A stretch of DNA of 64,000 nucleotides from Myrica gale (taxonomy: Eukaryota; Streptophyta; Magnoliopsida; Fagales; Myricaceae), in assembly GCA_963930655.1 (NCBI GenBank), contig OZ005617.1:5706501-5770500 (forward strand). The letters run 5' to 3'. How positions within the stretch are numbered: the stretch's first letter is position 1; each line of letters begins with the position of its first letter. The position numbers were made by a program, and so were the translations under genes. Of this stretch, positions 24,957-36,887 are shown in pieces. The notes beneath the pieces are model-generated. The model saw only the letters and a list, made by a program, of their open reading frames with translations. It did not search any database and was not told the DNA's origin.

Positions 24957-25594
24957 TAGTTGGGTGAGATTGGTTTCGAAGAGCTGAGCTAGTATCCGCC
25001 CAAATTCCCAATAAAAGTTTCGAATTAGCATCTAACGTCATACAAGAATAAGATATTGATAGATTTCGTAGTTTCCAAAGGATATGCCCGGTTGCTTATA
25101 GCCAATAGTACGTAAAATAGAATATTTGAACACTTCTCCCAACTAATATAGTAATATGGATTGTGACCTTCTACCCTCTTCTATCTCCGGATATAGCCTT
25201 TGGTATCTTTACATTATCACCACCTTTATACCTTCTATGTATCTCTCTCCTCTACAGAATTGTCCCTACGAATTACGATACTATCTCTGTGTGGGGACTC
25301 AGAACCAAGACCAGGCAATGGCAGATCATGTTGGGAGGTCATATTGTTTCTCTCTGTCGTATTTAAGATCACAAAAGTTTCATTTAATAAAATTATGAAG
25401 TTGGATTAACCCCTTCTTCCATTCTACCGTGTCTATGCGATTGGTTACTTTATCTCTCCCTGCAAATCCATACGTTTGAGGTTGAAAAATTGGTGGCCAT
25501 ATAGATCACAGAATCGAGAAGAATGCACTTGATACAACAATGGAAGTTGAAGCAAATTAAACAAGAAAAGCCCTTACTCCATCGGTATATTCAG
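24957..25594. other. Gap: intergenic
   Basis: No gene supported. Overlapping short frames at 25156-25409 in all three plus frames indicate low stop density rather than coding. Confidence 0.5.
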
Positions 25595-26677
25595 TGATGT
25601 AGATCATGGCACATCTTCGAAGGATCCAGTTCAAGTTCTCATTGGGCTGGTTACAAGGGCACGAGCCAAGAAGTTTCAAGAGATATTTAACGGGCTAATT
25701 CGAGAGGCATGGGCTCAAGCCAATTTGTGGAGGCCCATTGAACAAGATCCACATGAACAACAAAGGCTTGTCAACTTGATCCAAGTTCTAGAAGAATCTG
25801 GTCCAGATTGAGTTTTCAAATGCTGGCTTATCCATTTTCAAATATTCCTAATTTAAATGATGTGAACCTCACCAAGAATGACGAGACCCGACAACTAAAG
25901 GGAACCTAAGATCGTTCTAGGACAGATCCGAATGGAAACCTCGACTCGTTGTTTATTATAAACAAGAACCTCGGTATAAGGAAGACGCCACAAACGGTGG
26001 TGGAAACTTCGTTCAATAAGTTAGGTTGAACGCCACGGGAAATTCCGATAAGATCGAATAGTTCTCCAAAGAACTAAAGAGAATCACAAGACCTCTCAAA
26101 TAATATTAATCTCAAAGTTGTGTTTCTACATGCCCAAAGACCTATAAATATACTTGGAACATCCCTCCAAGAATATGAATCTAATTAAAATAGGAAACTT
26201 GGAACATCCCTCCAAGAATAGGAATCTAATTAAAAAGTAGGAAACTAGTTCAAATTCGAAAGAAAATAAATGCTCCTAAAAATCTTGCTAAGGAAAAGGG
26301 ATAAACCAACATTTGAAAAGTGATTCAAATGCAAATTCAAACATTCCTAAAATTCCGGCTAAGGAAAAGGGATAAACTAGCAATTGATTTGAATTCAAAT
26401 TCAAATCAAATATTCCTAAAAATTAGGATAAGGAAAAGGGATAAGCCAGCATTTGAAAGCTCAATCTGGACCAAATTCTTCTAGAACTTGGATCAAGTTG
26501 ACAAACCTTTATTGTTCATGTGGATCTTGTTCAATGGGCCTCCACGAATTGGCTTGAGCCCATGCCTCTCGAATTAGCCCTTTGAATACCTCTTGAAACT
26601 TCTTGGCTCGTGCCCTTGTAACCGGCCCAATGGAAACTTGAACTGGATTCTTCGAAGTTGTGCCATGATTTCCATCA
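25595..26677. mobile_element. Fold-back LTR-like unit: full LTR-like copy plus inverted partial copy
   Basis: 25859-26677 is the same family as the unit in the gypsy RT (TGATGTGAACC start, CATCA end, shared AAGATCGTT, GACGCCACAAACGGT and GAACGCCACGGGAAAT). Its right arm (about 26410-26677) is repeated in inverse orientation at 25595-25858. Thus the whole 1083 bp starts TGATG and ends CATCA. Flanks ttcag (25590-25594) and tacag (26678-26682) match at 4 of 5 bases, consistent with one insertion event. On the minus strand 26677-26509 encodes GPVTRARAKKFQEVFKGL, a tail often seen near the end of plant gypsy pol. Confidence 0.8.
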
Positions 26678-26792
26678 TACAGTACTCGAGAAATCCCGCA
26701 ACTAAAGATCAAAGGAAAATAAAAGAGTGGCATGACAAATAAAAAAGAAAAGACAAAGGGAAACGAGAAACAGAGGAAGGGGTCAGGCCTGT

Positions 26793-26935
26793 CAGTGGCG
26801 GAACCAAGATTAATATCAAAGGGTGTCGAACTTTAAAGGCGAAATGACCAAAAAAAAGTTTCTTCATAATGCAAAAAATGTCTTAGAATTACAATAACGA
26901 AAATTAAAGACGAAAAACATTAAAAATATTGAAGG
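26793..26935 (-). mobile_element. Fragment: 3' end of a hAT family also present at 53993-56248
   Basis: CAGTGGCGGAACCAAG and the following GGCGAAATGAC, AAAATGTCTTA and ACGAAAATTAAAGAC match the complement of 56248-56100. Only the terminal ~140 bases are present. Confidence 0.75.
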
Positions 26936-27859
26936 GAGAAGCGTTCAGTTTCATTTGAGCCCATATTACTGTGAGATGTGTTGAATTGGCAACTAAATTT
27001 TCTGGTTGCATGGCGCCATTTTCTGCCCCCAATTAGCATGTTTCCATTTTTTACTGCCTTAATTGGTAGGGTATGTTTTGTTGTACCAGCAAAAAAATAT
27101 TGTAATGCAGGACACATCCAAGAAACCAAAATAACAGATGCAGAACACAACTAGGAAAATACAAGTTCCTCAGTACTTGTATCCATCAAAGACTGCCAAC
27201 ATTAGTTACATTATTGGAGTGACACTAGCAAGAGGACTCACAACTCAACATTTTAAAGGAATCAATTCCTCAATTGTGGTTTATTTGAGTTTGCCTATAC
27301 CCTTATAGAACAGAGCATGCCTTTTAGAGTTCTATCTACAATAACTTAAAAGATAGAAATAGAGTTGGACCAAATATGAAAGACTAATTGAGTGAAATAA
27401 ATAGAATGCGTAAAAATAGATAATAGCAGCTGAACACCTCAGATAGCCATCCGTCCCCTTGTGACTTCACTGGCGTGCCACCCCCACCTGTAGGACACAA
27501 AAGCACTCTCCCACACCAGAGCACACCAGCACTCCAAGCCCAATAGTATATGCCATAATATAGTTGAAAGGAATATCCTGCTGAATAGATGGACCGAAGA
27601 ATGACGAACATTTTCTGTAAAATTCACTGAAATAAAATCAAACAAAGTTGGTCTGGGCCTATGAGTATCGGGCCCAGGCCATCTTCTATTAAAAAAAACT
27701 AACAACTACATGTAAAATTTCTTTTTAAGGGGAGCAATAGGTGTCGGCCGACACCCTTCGCCCTTTGCTTCCGCCCCAGCCTGGCGTGCAGTCGAGGGAG
27801 CAAAGGGAAGGCTGCAGAGAATGAGAAACCGAACCCGCCTTGGGAAAGGCGTCGAGTGG
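26936..27859. other. Gap: intergenic
   Basis: No gene motif recognised on either strand. Confidence 0.5.
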
Positions 27860-28727
27860 GAGAGATGTTGCAATATCATCGCCAACAGCACCGTGTACTC
27901 CTCCAGCAGAGTCCGGTTATTATGCTTTACCATACGGTGCTTAGTCGTGCTGAGCAACGGTTCAGATATGCTCTTCAAATTTTAATGGCTGAGATTTGGC
28001 CACCTCAATTAAAATAATGTGACTCAATCCCGACCCGTTCAGCTGTGAATGACCCACGTTCTGGTGTGGACAAACAGTCGACCATTACATGAACAAGTCA
28101 AACTCTACATTAACAGGTCGACATGAACAGGTCGACCGCTAATTGTAGGACTGTACAACCACACCGGCACCGGCACAGGGTTGCTGGTGCCGGTTTGAGG
28201 TTTTCTACAAAACCCGGTGCCATGGTTTTTGTTTTTTTTTAACAAAACGACCCGTTCTGAAATTCTTACAGATACTTTTCGTTCGACGATCTCTCGACAC
28301 CATTTTGTTACAGAGAATTATCTCTCGACTGTCGCTCGACAGGCATTCGAGCGTGACCTTTAAAATAAAATAAAAACGTGTTATTTTCTTTTCCTCCGAC
28401 CCAGTCAGCCCTGCTTCTTCAGACCCACTCCACTCTTCTCTTATATTCTTTCTTTTCTCTCCAACACCAGCGGCGCTCCCATTCTCCCTCTCTATCTTTT
28501 CTTCCCCAAATCCTCACATTATACTTTGCATTTACCTTCTTTTACTCTCTAGATCCAGTTCTCCCGTGCTCACAACTCACAAGGTACTACACTAACTCTT
28601 TTTTCTCTATTTTGCTCAATTTTCGTTTCGGGGGTTAGGGTTGTTGGTTGTATTTTTATGTTTTTGGCTTGTGATTCAAATGTATCTCTATTTTGTATCT
28701 CTATGATGTCACAAAGAGGAAGAGAGA

Positions 28728-28766
28728 GGGGGAGGGAGGGACTGAGGGAGGGAGGGAGGGAGGGAG
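28728..28766 (+). repeat. (GGGA)n tract with G-quadruplex potential
   Basis: Runs of GGG separated by 1-4 bases (more than six runs) followed by a (GA)n tail, inside the hAT 5' region. Confidence 0.85.
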
Positions 28767-29165
28767 AGAGAGAGAGAGAGGGACATACAGGTGCAGGGGT
28801 GCTTTGACTGCGAAATTTCATAATGTTCCGATTGTTTTTGGACTTTGCATAAGAAAGTTTCTGGTTGAACTTTGGCTTGTGTTTGGACTTTGCATCAGGG
28901 CATACGGGTGAAGTGGTGCTTTGACTGTTTTTGGCTTGTGTTTGGACTTTGCATCAGGAAGTTTCTGGTTGAATTATAATCTAGGGTATAACCAAAATTA
29001 CGCTATGTCAGTTTGCATGTTTAGTGTTAGAGCTAATTAGGGGGTATGATATAATGTTAGTAGACCCCTTTAACTTTTTAGACCTCTGTTGTTAATTTGC
29101 AGATAGACAATCCATCACAATCATAGTCATCTGCAGCCACATGTAGTAGTGCTAGTGGTACTGCT

Positions 29166-30304
29166 ATGTCGCCCTCAGTATCGTGTTCAGCTGTTGGGTC
29201 CACTTCGGATTCTGGGACAGTGGGGACAGGGTCAATGGGTGGAGGTGATCTAAGTGGACGACCATCACGCCCTGAACCCAAAAAATGGAAAAACTCTAAC
29301 CCTTCTGATGTATGGTTGCACTACACCAAGGTACCTAACTCTGATCCACCTAAAACAAAATGTAATTATTGTAGAAAAGAGTTTATGGCTCATCATAAGA
29401 ATGGGACATCGGGGTTATGGCAACATCACAACATTTTTCCATATTTCAAGAGAAATAAGGGGGTCAGTTAGATATTGGGCATATTTTATTGACTCACGAT
29501 GTTGAGAAGTCATCGGGGTCTGAAGTCAACGGGGTCAGATTTTATTCTACTAGTAATGATACTTTGCTTAAAGAGATGACATCCCGCATGAAAACGAAGT
29601 ATGACAAATATTGGGGCGATTTGATGATACTGAATAAACTTTTATTTGTTGCAGTGTTGCTTTATCCAAGAAACAAGATGGTTGTACTGAATTATTGGTT
29701 TAAGAAAGTATTGGAAGAAGCAGAAGGCGAAGTTATGTCATTGAATGTGGAGACTACTTTAGAACGATTGTTTACTAAATATAAGTATAAAAAAAACCAT
29801 GGCAGTGTCGGGGAGGTGGGTGACAGTGATAGTGTGACTTTGGGGGATAACAAGGATTAGGATGAGTTTGATCTTGTAAGGGCTGCTAGCCAAATGTCAG
29901 ACTCCAAATCTGAGGTTGAGAGATATTTATCATAGTCAGTTGAATCAAAGACTCCTTCATTTAAAATTTTGCTTTTGTGGAACCTTAACTCTCATAAGTA
30001 TCATATCCTTGCCCGCATAGTTCGGGACGTGTTGGCAATTCTCATTACCACTGTACCTTCTGAGTCAGTATTTAGCACTGGAGGTCAAGTATTGGATCGC
30101 TTTCGGAGTTCATTGGCCCCAAAAACTGCAGAATGTCTCATTTGTGCTCAAAATTGGATGAGATGCGACCCTATTGTGGAGAAGGAGGACATGACTTCTG
30201 ATATGACAGAAGATCCACAAACTTATACAATTGACTCGGGTAATTTTATTTTTGCTTTTGTTCGTTTATTAGTTTCAATAATATTTTATTTTTATAAATT
30301 ATAA
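29166..30304 (+). pseudogene. hAT transposase remnant: BED finger, core fragment, dimerisation domain
   Basis: The BED finger (29166-29471) shows WLHYTKVP, then CNYC and the H ligand block (SGLWQHHN). After a deletion, 29489-29860 encodes STSNDTLLKEMTSRMKTKYD and KLLFVAVLLYPRNKM, the middle of Ac-like transposases. The hAT C-terminal dimerisation domain lies at 29969-30304 (ILARIVRDVLAI; TVPSESVFSTGGQVLDRFRSSL). The N-terminal part of the RNase H-like catalytic region with its first Asp is absent. The protein would bind DNA and assemble but could not cut; it could only move with help from another copy. Confidence 0.88.
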
Positions 30305-30995
30305 CTTGGTGTATTTAAATATATTGTGTAGAGTTACCCATCTTGGCGACAGAGATCGAGCAGTAGGGGTTTTGAAGGAGTTACCCATCTTTATGATAAT
30401 CTTACAGTTACGTCTCTAATTATCTATTACTTTGGACTTTAAATTCTTATCTTATCTTTTAAGATGATCTTTAATTTGATTGTATTTGGAATTTGGATTT
30501 CATTATCTTTAGTTACGTCTCTAATTCTCTATTAGATTTTATTGATATGTGATTAATGTACCAAAGCAAAAAAGAAAATAAAAATACATTGGGCCAAGTG
30601 CGTAAAATGCTAAAAAATGGTCCAATATGAATGTAGGATAACTGGAAACCACCACCGCTAAGGGCCGGTTTTTTGCCTTAACGGTGTAGGTGCCGATGAC
30701 AATTTTTTCAAAACCGGCCTACCCGGTAAACCAGCACCTACACCGGGGTTGTGCAGCCCTAGCTACTTGTAGCAGTCGACCGACTCTCATTCGCGGGTCA
30801 GCAGTAAAACGGGTCAAATACGCGGGTCAGATTCATTAATTGAGGTGACATGTTATTAGCCCTTAGATCATGAAAATTTAATCCTCACCATTGCTCAGCA
30901 CGCTCAGCACCCTATGGCAAAGCATAATAACCGGACTCCCTCCGGCACGTCCGCCAGAATCGCCAACAGTATCATCTCCTCATCTGAATCCGATC

Positions 30996-31557
30996 TCTCT
31001 CTTTTTAGTATTTTCAACTGGTCCCTCTGTGCTAATTAGCTAAACTGAGATGAGAGATCAAGGGCATTGGGTTTGGAAAGTCAGAGGCTGATTTGACTCT
31101 GGAGACACTGATGTTCTCTCTGTATTTATAGTCACCATAGAAGTGCCCAAGTGGGAGGGATGTGCACTGTGGTTGTTTCCTTTCCCTATGGGACTAGAAG
31201 AGACTCAACGAGGTCATCAAGCATCCGTCGGACTCGTTGTTTTGAATTTGCCTTTACATCATCTAAAGTTAAACCACGGGCGCCCCAAATTTCTGTTCAC
31301 GGCGTGCTGCTGGGCTTCCACGTGCGCATCCCCATCTTTTTCTTTTTCTGTGTGAAGACCAGAGGAAAATCTGGGTCCCCAACCCAACAGCTTTTGTATA
31401 CTCTCATCCTTATCCGCTCCAACCTCATTAACGGAGAAAGAGCTTTTGATTTTGCCACCTGTACTTTTATATTTTTTAAAAAAATTGAATTTTTTATCAA
31501 TATTTTTTAAAAATAGTATAAATTTTATTGATGAAAAATTGTTAAAGTATGTATTAA
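30996..31557. other. Gap: intergenic, no gene recognised
   Basis: Two overlapping plus-strand frames (31143-31510) have no recognisable motif and are not supported as genes. Confidence 0.45.
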
Positions 31558-31750
31558 GGGTGTGTTTATTTTGTAAAATTTTAGTGTTGTTAAAATTTTA
31601 GGTATTGGGTTTAGTGAAAAAGTGAAGAGAGGTAATTGTTTATATTTTTTGTAGTGAAAAGTAGTGATTTGATAGGAGAGAGATTATATTGTAATATTTT
31701 ATTAAGTTAAAATTTTAGAGGGTGTAAAATTTTAACACGCAAACGCAGCC
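31558..31750. mobile_element. Tourist-like MITE, copy B
   Basis: 193 bp with ends GGGTGTGTTTAT and (complement) GGCTGCGTTTGC; TAA at 31555-31557 and 31751-31753. Confidence 0.85.
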
Positions 31751-32746
31751 TAAGATTAGTGAATAAATGATTGCTATTTTTTTATAAAAAATGTGCTATA
31801 CAAAGGGGCTCAATAGCCCATACTTACTGATAATAAATATTGATTTTTTTTATAATTACTTTTTTACGAGCTCCAACTTTTCACAAATGTTTACAAACTT
31901 CAACAAATTTTTCAACAAAGCTCAATAGAATCTATACTTCTAATAATTTTTTTTTTTGGTTATTTTTGTTCATCCAACCACAGAAAATAAGAAATTATTT
32001 ATCAAGCCAACCAATCTTCAAGTTCCGTTGGAAAGGTCGTTTTGCAATGCGCTTTACGATAATCAGCTCTCATTAGGATTTTCGAATACAGAAGATTCCG
32101 CACTGCTTCCCTGTAGACATCTTTATTGGAACAACAACAAAACCCAACACTGAGTTTGGTACATATTTTGATCAGAACTGAGACAACAGAAACCATCAGC
32201 TGTCTATATCCAAAAGACATCAGCATTGACTGAATCAGTAGCTGCTTCAAGGTGCGAAAACAGGCATTGGCTCAACAGCTCTTACAATGAACACAAGACA
32301 TCTCAGCCTATAATTTTTCACCAAGGATACCTCGGATTGACATTCAGATGGCTATAGGCCGGTACATGAATGGTCAATCATCTGATGCGCTAGAATAGGA
32401 TGGAATTGTACAGTAGAGAACGATTTAACTTTAATCGCGGACCCAAAAATATTTACACAGATAAAACCTCAAACATACATACCTGATATAAGGCCTGAAG
32501 CCACACAAAGAGAAAGCAATGAAAACAATACAAAGGAAGTTGTTCAATAGAGATATATGCATTCATACAGGAAAGCAATTTACAAACCGAACCTTGTTCC
32601 CGAACATGTAACATACACAGGAGCAGACTAAAATATAACGAATACATATAGGAAAGTAATTTATAGACCTAACCTTGTTTTTGAGCATCTATCATACACA
32701 GTAACCGACTACCTAGAGCTACTCCATGGCAACATCAAGATCTAAA
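31751..32746. other. Gap: downstream flank and probable 3' UTR of the NAC gene
   Basis: No coding motif. The segment next to 32747 is probably 3' UTR of the minus-strand NAC gene. Confidence 0.5.
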
Positions 32747-35700
32747 TCATCTACATACCCCGATAAAACCTGTAAACAGGGCTACAACCAGAGAAACTCC
32801 AACCGTGAAGATTAATAGGGACCGTGATGGACGCAGAGGAGCAGCATTTGGAGAGTTCAGCAACTCCATCCGGTTGCAGCCTTGTAAATCATCGTGTTTG
32901 AACCTTAGACGCAGTTTTTTAGAGGATCCGCCAGTAGTTTCTCCGCTCTCCTTGAATGTAAAGAGTTTGCCCCCTTCCTCTGGCTCAGCACACTCTGAAG
33001 CTTCTTTGGTCTGCAATGAACAATATTACCGGTTAATTGATGAATATATATCAGCAATAATTCAAAATCACCTTCATTTGATGAACCTTACCTCATTAAG
33101 ATTTGACTGCACTTCATCTTCTTCGACACTGCATCTTGCATCTCTCATTTCAGTATGGGGAACTGGTACAAGATAACTCTTCATCTGCAGATGGCTTTTT
33201 CTCGGAGCAACACCTTGAGTCTTCAAAAGGTTACTCTCTTCCTCTGGCTCAACAAAGGCAGGCCATTGCTCTGAAGCTTCTTTTTCCTGCAACAAATGGA
33301 ATCACAGACTCACTAAATCGGAAATGCACATGTGCTGAACTTCTATATCAACTTCATCTGATGAATCCTTACCTCGGTAAGGATTGATTCCACTTCTTCT
33401 TCTTCTTCTTCTTCTTCCCTGGCGTTTGCACCTCCCACTTCACTATGGCAAACTGATTCATAAGAAACCGCCATCTGCAGGCGGATTCTTCTTGGAGCAG
33501 TGCCTTGAGTTCCAAAATTGTCTGAATTTGGTTGCTGATGAGGTTGCCGGGGTTGCCGGGTCCTAATCTTAATTCCAGTTCCACCCACAGGACTACTTCT
33601 GTGGTTGACCAGATTCATCTTATCGGTTGGTTCTTCCAAGCTGAGCCCAAAGGCCGAGCCTATAATAGTGGAATTGGCAGGTGAAGCATCTTGTCCACCA
33701 CAATCATCCCAAAGTTCACCCATATTCAACCCTCTAGGCTCTCGGTTAACAAGTGGCACATAGGCTTGGGGAGATCCACATGAAGTTTGCATTTGTAGTA
33801 AATCCCTCATATCAACATGCTTGTTGGACCATCCAGAAGCTCCCATCTCTGGATCATGCTGGAGTACAATAAGAACACATGTTAGTGTTACCCCATATCA
33901 GTGATCAACTACATCCAATGGCCATTAAAGCAATATATAAATAGAGCGGCAGAAAATCGGAGTTAATGCAATGTGTATTAGTCTACACTGGTAACAGCCA
34001 AGGGGGGCTTACACACTACAAAGTATTACCCTTCCTTTTACCTGTATTAGACCCAATTCAGCATCGGCATCACTGTATGCATCGATGTCCTTAACAGAGT
34101 TCCCAGGTGCTACAGCCTCTGCCATAAATAGTTGACCTGGCAATTGGATGTCGCTTCCAACAGCTGAGTTCTTCTGACTGGTTGATTCATCAAATGAGTA
34201 CTCATCGTGGTTATTGAAGACCTCATCCAACACCTCCGTAAGAGATATGTCCTGTTCACTGGTACCATCCTGAAAATGGAATGCATTGTTGTCGTTGCCA
34301 AAATCACTGGCAAAAGGTGAACCCACATTAAAGGGTGCCAGCTCTGTATGAATCTGGGAAGACGTGGGTTCATAGAACTTTGAATTATCTCCTAGTTGCT
34401 GATGCACCTAGATGGAAAAGCATGAAAAATAAAATCTTAGGTCAAGGGATATCTCGGAATTTTAGACCAAAGAACAAATTCCTCAAGAAAAAATTATGCA
34501 TAGTTAAGGATATCTACCAAATAGGTGGATCTCACTTGTCTTACCTCTACACCATTTCCTTCTGGTACATGATCTTCTTCCACATCAGAAGCCATGTAAC
34601 TGTTATAACTAATGCTGCCAGTGTCAGCGGGGAGTAGTGTAATAGGGGTCATGTTGTCCGATTTATCAGTCAACCATCGCTTTATACCTTCAGATTGATT
34701 CCCATCTTGCATATCTGACGTGGGTGTTTCCTGAACTAGATCCGAGGATATATCATCAGGAGAGGACTTGGTAGTGGTAGGAGAGAAGCCAGAATGCTCC
34801 ACTTCATCATACTTTACAATCTCTGGCTTCTCCTCTGGCTTTCTAAACAAGCGACACAGAACAAAGGGACTCTGCACAGTGTCAAAGAAAGCAATGTGTT
34901 TACATTCTCATCAATTAATGATTAGACTACATCATATGTTGGAGTTTTACTTCACATCACCATAACCACAAGAGTGAGTGGTTACTATCTTAAGTTCCAA
35001 TATGTTATACCAGGGATGGAGTATCTCACAACAATTATCAATAAAGATTATAGCAAAAGAGCATTACTATTAAGGATAAAGCAAGCGCAAAAGAGAGAGA
35101 GAGTGACCTGGCCAGGATTGGTACCATCAAGGTGTTTCTCAGTAGCACGATACTCGTGCACGATCCAGTTGGTACGCTCGCCCTTGGGAGCACGGCCTCT
35201 GTAGAAAACCAAGGTCTTCTTCATGCCGATCAAGGTGGTATTGGAGCCAGACTTGCGGGACTTGATGGTGCGGTCCTTACCAGTGGCTTTCCAGTAGCCG
35301 GCGTCAGTTGCCCTATTGGAACGATGCCCATTCGGGTACTTCCGATCACGCGGGCAGAAAAAGAACCACTCGGGATCGTCCGTCTTTATCACCGACAGCT
35401 CTTTTGTTATTTTACCACAAAACAAGTAGCAAAATTTAAGCATATACAGCAAAAAATAAAAAGCACAAATTTTGAAGAATCTCAAAGAGGAATCTTTAGC
35501 ATACAAAATTGCCAGAAGTGGGGGAATTATCCAGTTTTGATTCATTGGAGACTAAAGGGAATTTATTTTTTTACAGTCAAATAACCACTCGAAATGCAAA
35601 CAAAGAGAATTGAATCGAATTTCAAGATACAGGTTTATTATAGAACCGAGAAGAAAGAGAAAAGAGGAAAGTCTACCAGGCAAATCCCAGGGCTCCCATT

Positions 35701-35842
35701 TACAGACGTCGACCTCGGGGATCACCTGGACCTCGGAATGACGGCCGTTGATCTTCAACCTCAGGTAATGGTTGATAAGCTCTTCGTCCGTCGGCCTGAA
35801 TCTGAACCCGAGAGGCAGCGACTCCATCGACAACTCTCCCAT
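32747..35842 (-). CDS. NAC transcription factor with C-terminal transmembrane anchor (NTL type), 7 exons
   Basis: Exons: 35842-35677, 35400-35108, 34871-34545, 34407-34042, 33858-33373, 33286-33092, 33010-32747; all introns are GT-AG and the joined frame gives 698 aa. The NAC domain (about residues 9-160) shows [53 protein letters not shown] and [12 protein letters not shown], covering subdomains A to E. A hydrophobic helix at about residues 675-696 ([15 protein letters not shown]) precedes only two residues, as in NTM1-like factors held at ER or plasma membrane and released by proteolysis under stress. The middle is acidic and disordered, suited to activation. Exons 5 (3' half), 6 and 7 carry related modules (KEASE...EPEE; LQM...EV), pointing to tandem exon duplication. 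Start chosen at [15 protein letters not shown] at 35827 is an alternative. Confidence 0.93.
33391..33417. repeat. (CTT)n repeat coding poly-Glu in NAC exon 5
   Basis: About nine CTT units; on the minus strand they encode a run of eight Glu. Confidence 0.9.
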
Positions 35843-36565
35843 CTTCTCTCTTCTCTCCTCCAATTCACGTCCTTCACTCGATTTCTTCAAATGCGCACAC
35901 GCAAAATTCCTCCTACCCAAAAACCCTAATCTGACCGAAATCTATAGTAAACCCTCAACGCTAGGGCATTAGTTTCGCATGTAACCCACCTCTGTGTCGT
36001 TTTGTTGTGTTTTGTCTTTGTCTTTGTCTTTCTTTGTTGGGGCACTCAGATTTTTAGGGACGGATCCGATCTATGTTACAATGGAAGACCTATCGGTACC
36101 AGCACGTGGGCCGAGATACGTTTAATTAATTAAAATAATTAAATTTAACCGGACTTTAGCAAGAAATTTTATAATTTTATAATGTGACACTACAGAATCT
36201 CACTCCAAAAAAAATATCCTATTTAACAGTTATAATCTCCACTAGAAAAGAAAATTTTGGACGGGGAAGAGAAAATTTGGGAGGATGAAGGTAAAATTTG
36301 GGGATGAGGGTGGGGGGAGGAAAAGGGAGCTGGAGAGTTGAGAAGCTCCGATAGTATGTTTTTAAAAAAACCAATGTGGCAGTTTTTTTGTTGACCAAGG
36401 GTATGAGCAGGCAGCCAGGTGACACTCATTAATTACATGGCATTTAGAGTTTTTTAAAGGACATGTGGTGAGTGTTGATTGCTACTGAGGTGACGTTTAA
36501 AACCAAGTAGCGCGCTATTATGTCAAGTGTCAAACGGCAACCGGACGGAGTAGCACCATTATGTC
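35843..36565. other. Gap: NAC 5' region and upstream DNA
   Basis: Contains the NAC 5' UTR/promoter. A short (TTTGTC)n-like repeat lies at 36006-36035. No further gene. Confidence 0.5.
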
Positions 36566-36879
36566 TAGGGTTGCAAGCCGAAAATGCAGTTCGGGTTCGG
36601 TTTTCAGACCGAAACTCCGGTTCTTCTAAATTAAAGGACCAGATCGGTTTTATTTTTTTTAAATTTAAAATTTTTTTAAGTTAATTTCGAAAGGGGAAAG
36701 GCGTATAAAAATGTTGAGTTTTAGTTTAAGTTAAAACTAAACTTTTTAAGTTTGTAATTTGTATTAAAAATATAAAAAATATTTTTTATTTATATTAATA
36801 AATGCAGTCCTGTCCGGACCGCATTTAAAAAAAAAATCCGGACCGAATCGTAAATTCGGCCCGATTTTGTTCAATTCTA
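36566..36879. mobile_element. Short hAT element (314 bp) with 8-bp target duplication
   Basis: Ends TAGGGTTGCAAGCCG and (complement) TAGAATTGAACAAAATCGG; duplications attatgtc (36558-36565) and attctgtc (36880-36887) match at 7 of 8. Internal AAGTTTGTAATTTGTATTAAAA and GTCCGGACCG blocks recur in the element at 44132-44713, so both are one family. No coding capacity. Confidence 0.88.
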
Positions 36880-36887
36880 ATTCTGTC

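Larger units (their letters stand above)
28146..30761 (+). mobile_element. hAT transposon with 8-bp target duplication, internally deleted transposase
   Basis: The 2616-bp element starts TAGGACTGTACAACC and ends GGTTGTGCAGCCCTA, giving terminal inverted repeats of about 15 bp (TAGG[A/G]CTG[T/C]ACAACC). Target duplications gctaattg (28138-28145) and gctacttg (30762-30769) match at 7 of 8. Subterminal sequence is rich in CCGG-containing repeats. Inside are a BED zinc finger, a middle transposase segment and the hAT dimerisation domain; a large part of the catalytic core is missing. Confidence 0.93.
27860..30995. repeat. Imperfect long inverted repeat interrupted by a hAT element
   Basis: The complement of 27860-28145 and the direct sequence 30762-30995 share TTAATTGAGGTG, TTGCTCAGCACG, AAAGCATAATAACCGGACTC and other blocks. 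The hAT element 28146-30761 sits exactly at the centre. Arms are diverged and differ by indels. Confidence 0.75.

Noticed and set aside
31143-31510. Overlapping plus-strand frames of 70 and 119 codons
   Set aside because: No motif, no promoter signal, two frames open together, next to MITE DNA.
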